Shown here one piece after another: positions 6,501 through 6,610 of a stretch of 6,610 bases of DNA. The translations under genes were made by a program, and so were the position numbers. The first letter of the stretch is position 1; the number at the start of each line of letters is the position of its first letter. The stretch comes from DATAQC01 sp051005135 (GTDB taxonomy: Bacteria > Actinomycetota > Acidimicrobiia > Acidimicrobiales > AC-14). Location of the stretch: contig JBPCJQ010000063.1 in the NCBI GenBank assembly GCA_051005135.1, forward strand, positions 1 through 6,610, in the 5' to 3' direction. The notes beneath the pieces were generated by a model, which saw nothing but the letters and a program-made list of their open reading frames with translations, had not been told where the DNA came from and did no database searches.

Positions 6501-6610
6501 GGAGGAGGCAGCCACAGGGAGCCGCGCTTGGCGTGAGGCAGGGAGAGGAGGGGGGTGAGGGGGGGGGGGGGAGGAGAGGCCCCGGCGAGGGGGGAGGGCT
6601 CCGGAGGCAA
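6501..6610. other. G-rich non-coding end of window
   Basis: After the aminopeptidase stop there is no supported gene. From 6541 the plus strand is almost entirely G with scattered A, including an uninterrupted run of 13 G at 6559-6571 and further runs of G on both sides. Such composition could form a G-quadruplex, but at the end of a window it may equally be a sequencing or assembly artefact. No rho-independent terminator is visible. Confidence 0.6.

Noticed and set aside
6495..6513. Hairpin GGCTG / CAGCC across the pepA stop as a terminator
   Set aside because: Only five base pairs with a nine-base loop and no following T tract, so it does not meet the pattern of a rho-independent terminator.
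5202..6515. Long minus-strand open frame (437 residues) opposite pepA
   Set aside because: It is a GC-driven shadow of the aminopeptidase, with no recognisable domain and a glycine/histidine-rich composition.

Overview
The window is high-GC DNA with frequent GTG starts. Its content (cobalamin-dependent methionine synthase, a SepX/GlpR-like membrane protein, a PduO-type cobalamin adenosyltransferase and an M17 aminopeptidase) best fits an actinobacterium, possibly of the Acidimicrobiia type. The taxonomic call is inferred from protein flavour only. The unusually G-rich last 70 bases and an aberrant stretch of metH near the left edge suggest a short draft or metagenomic contig whose ends should be read with caution.

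Layout: positions 1-1764 (minus strand) hold the first 588 codons of metH, which runs off the left edge. Positions 1827-3874 (minus strand) hold a two-gene type II restriction-modification unit. A beta-class amino-DNA methyltransferase (SPPY type) comes first and a PD-(D/E)xK restriction endonuclease follows 11 bases later. A 186-base divergent intergenic region (3875-4060) separates this unit from a plus-strand cluster: a small three-helix membrane protein (4061-4471), cob(I)alamin adenosyltransferase (4489-5028) and leucyl aminopeptidase (5037-6500). The last 110 bases contain no gene and end in G-rich low-complexity sequence.

How the genes relate: the methyltransferase should protect host DNA at the site cut by the endonuclease. 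The pair is an accessory defence module sitting between housekeeping genes, and its base composition is visibly less GC-rich than theirs. The plus-strand genes are tightly packed (gaps of 17 and 8 bases) and probably co-transcribed. MetH uses methylcobalamin and the adenosyltransferase makes adenosylcobalamin, so the flanks share B12 chemistry, although they lie on opposite strands.

The most interesting part is the restriction-modification unit. Its endonuclease carries a recognisable catalytic core but belongs to no specificity family I can name. It has a helix-turn-helix-like stretch in its N-terminal half. The methyltransferase may be transcribed as a leaderless mRNA from an extended -10 promoter. 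I see no CRISPR array, tRNA, rRNA, insertion sequence or riboswitch.
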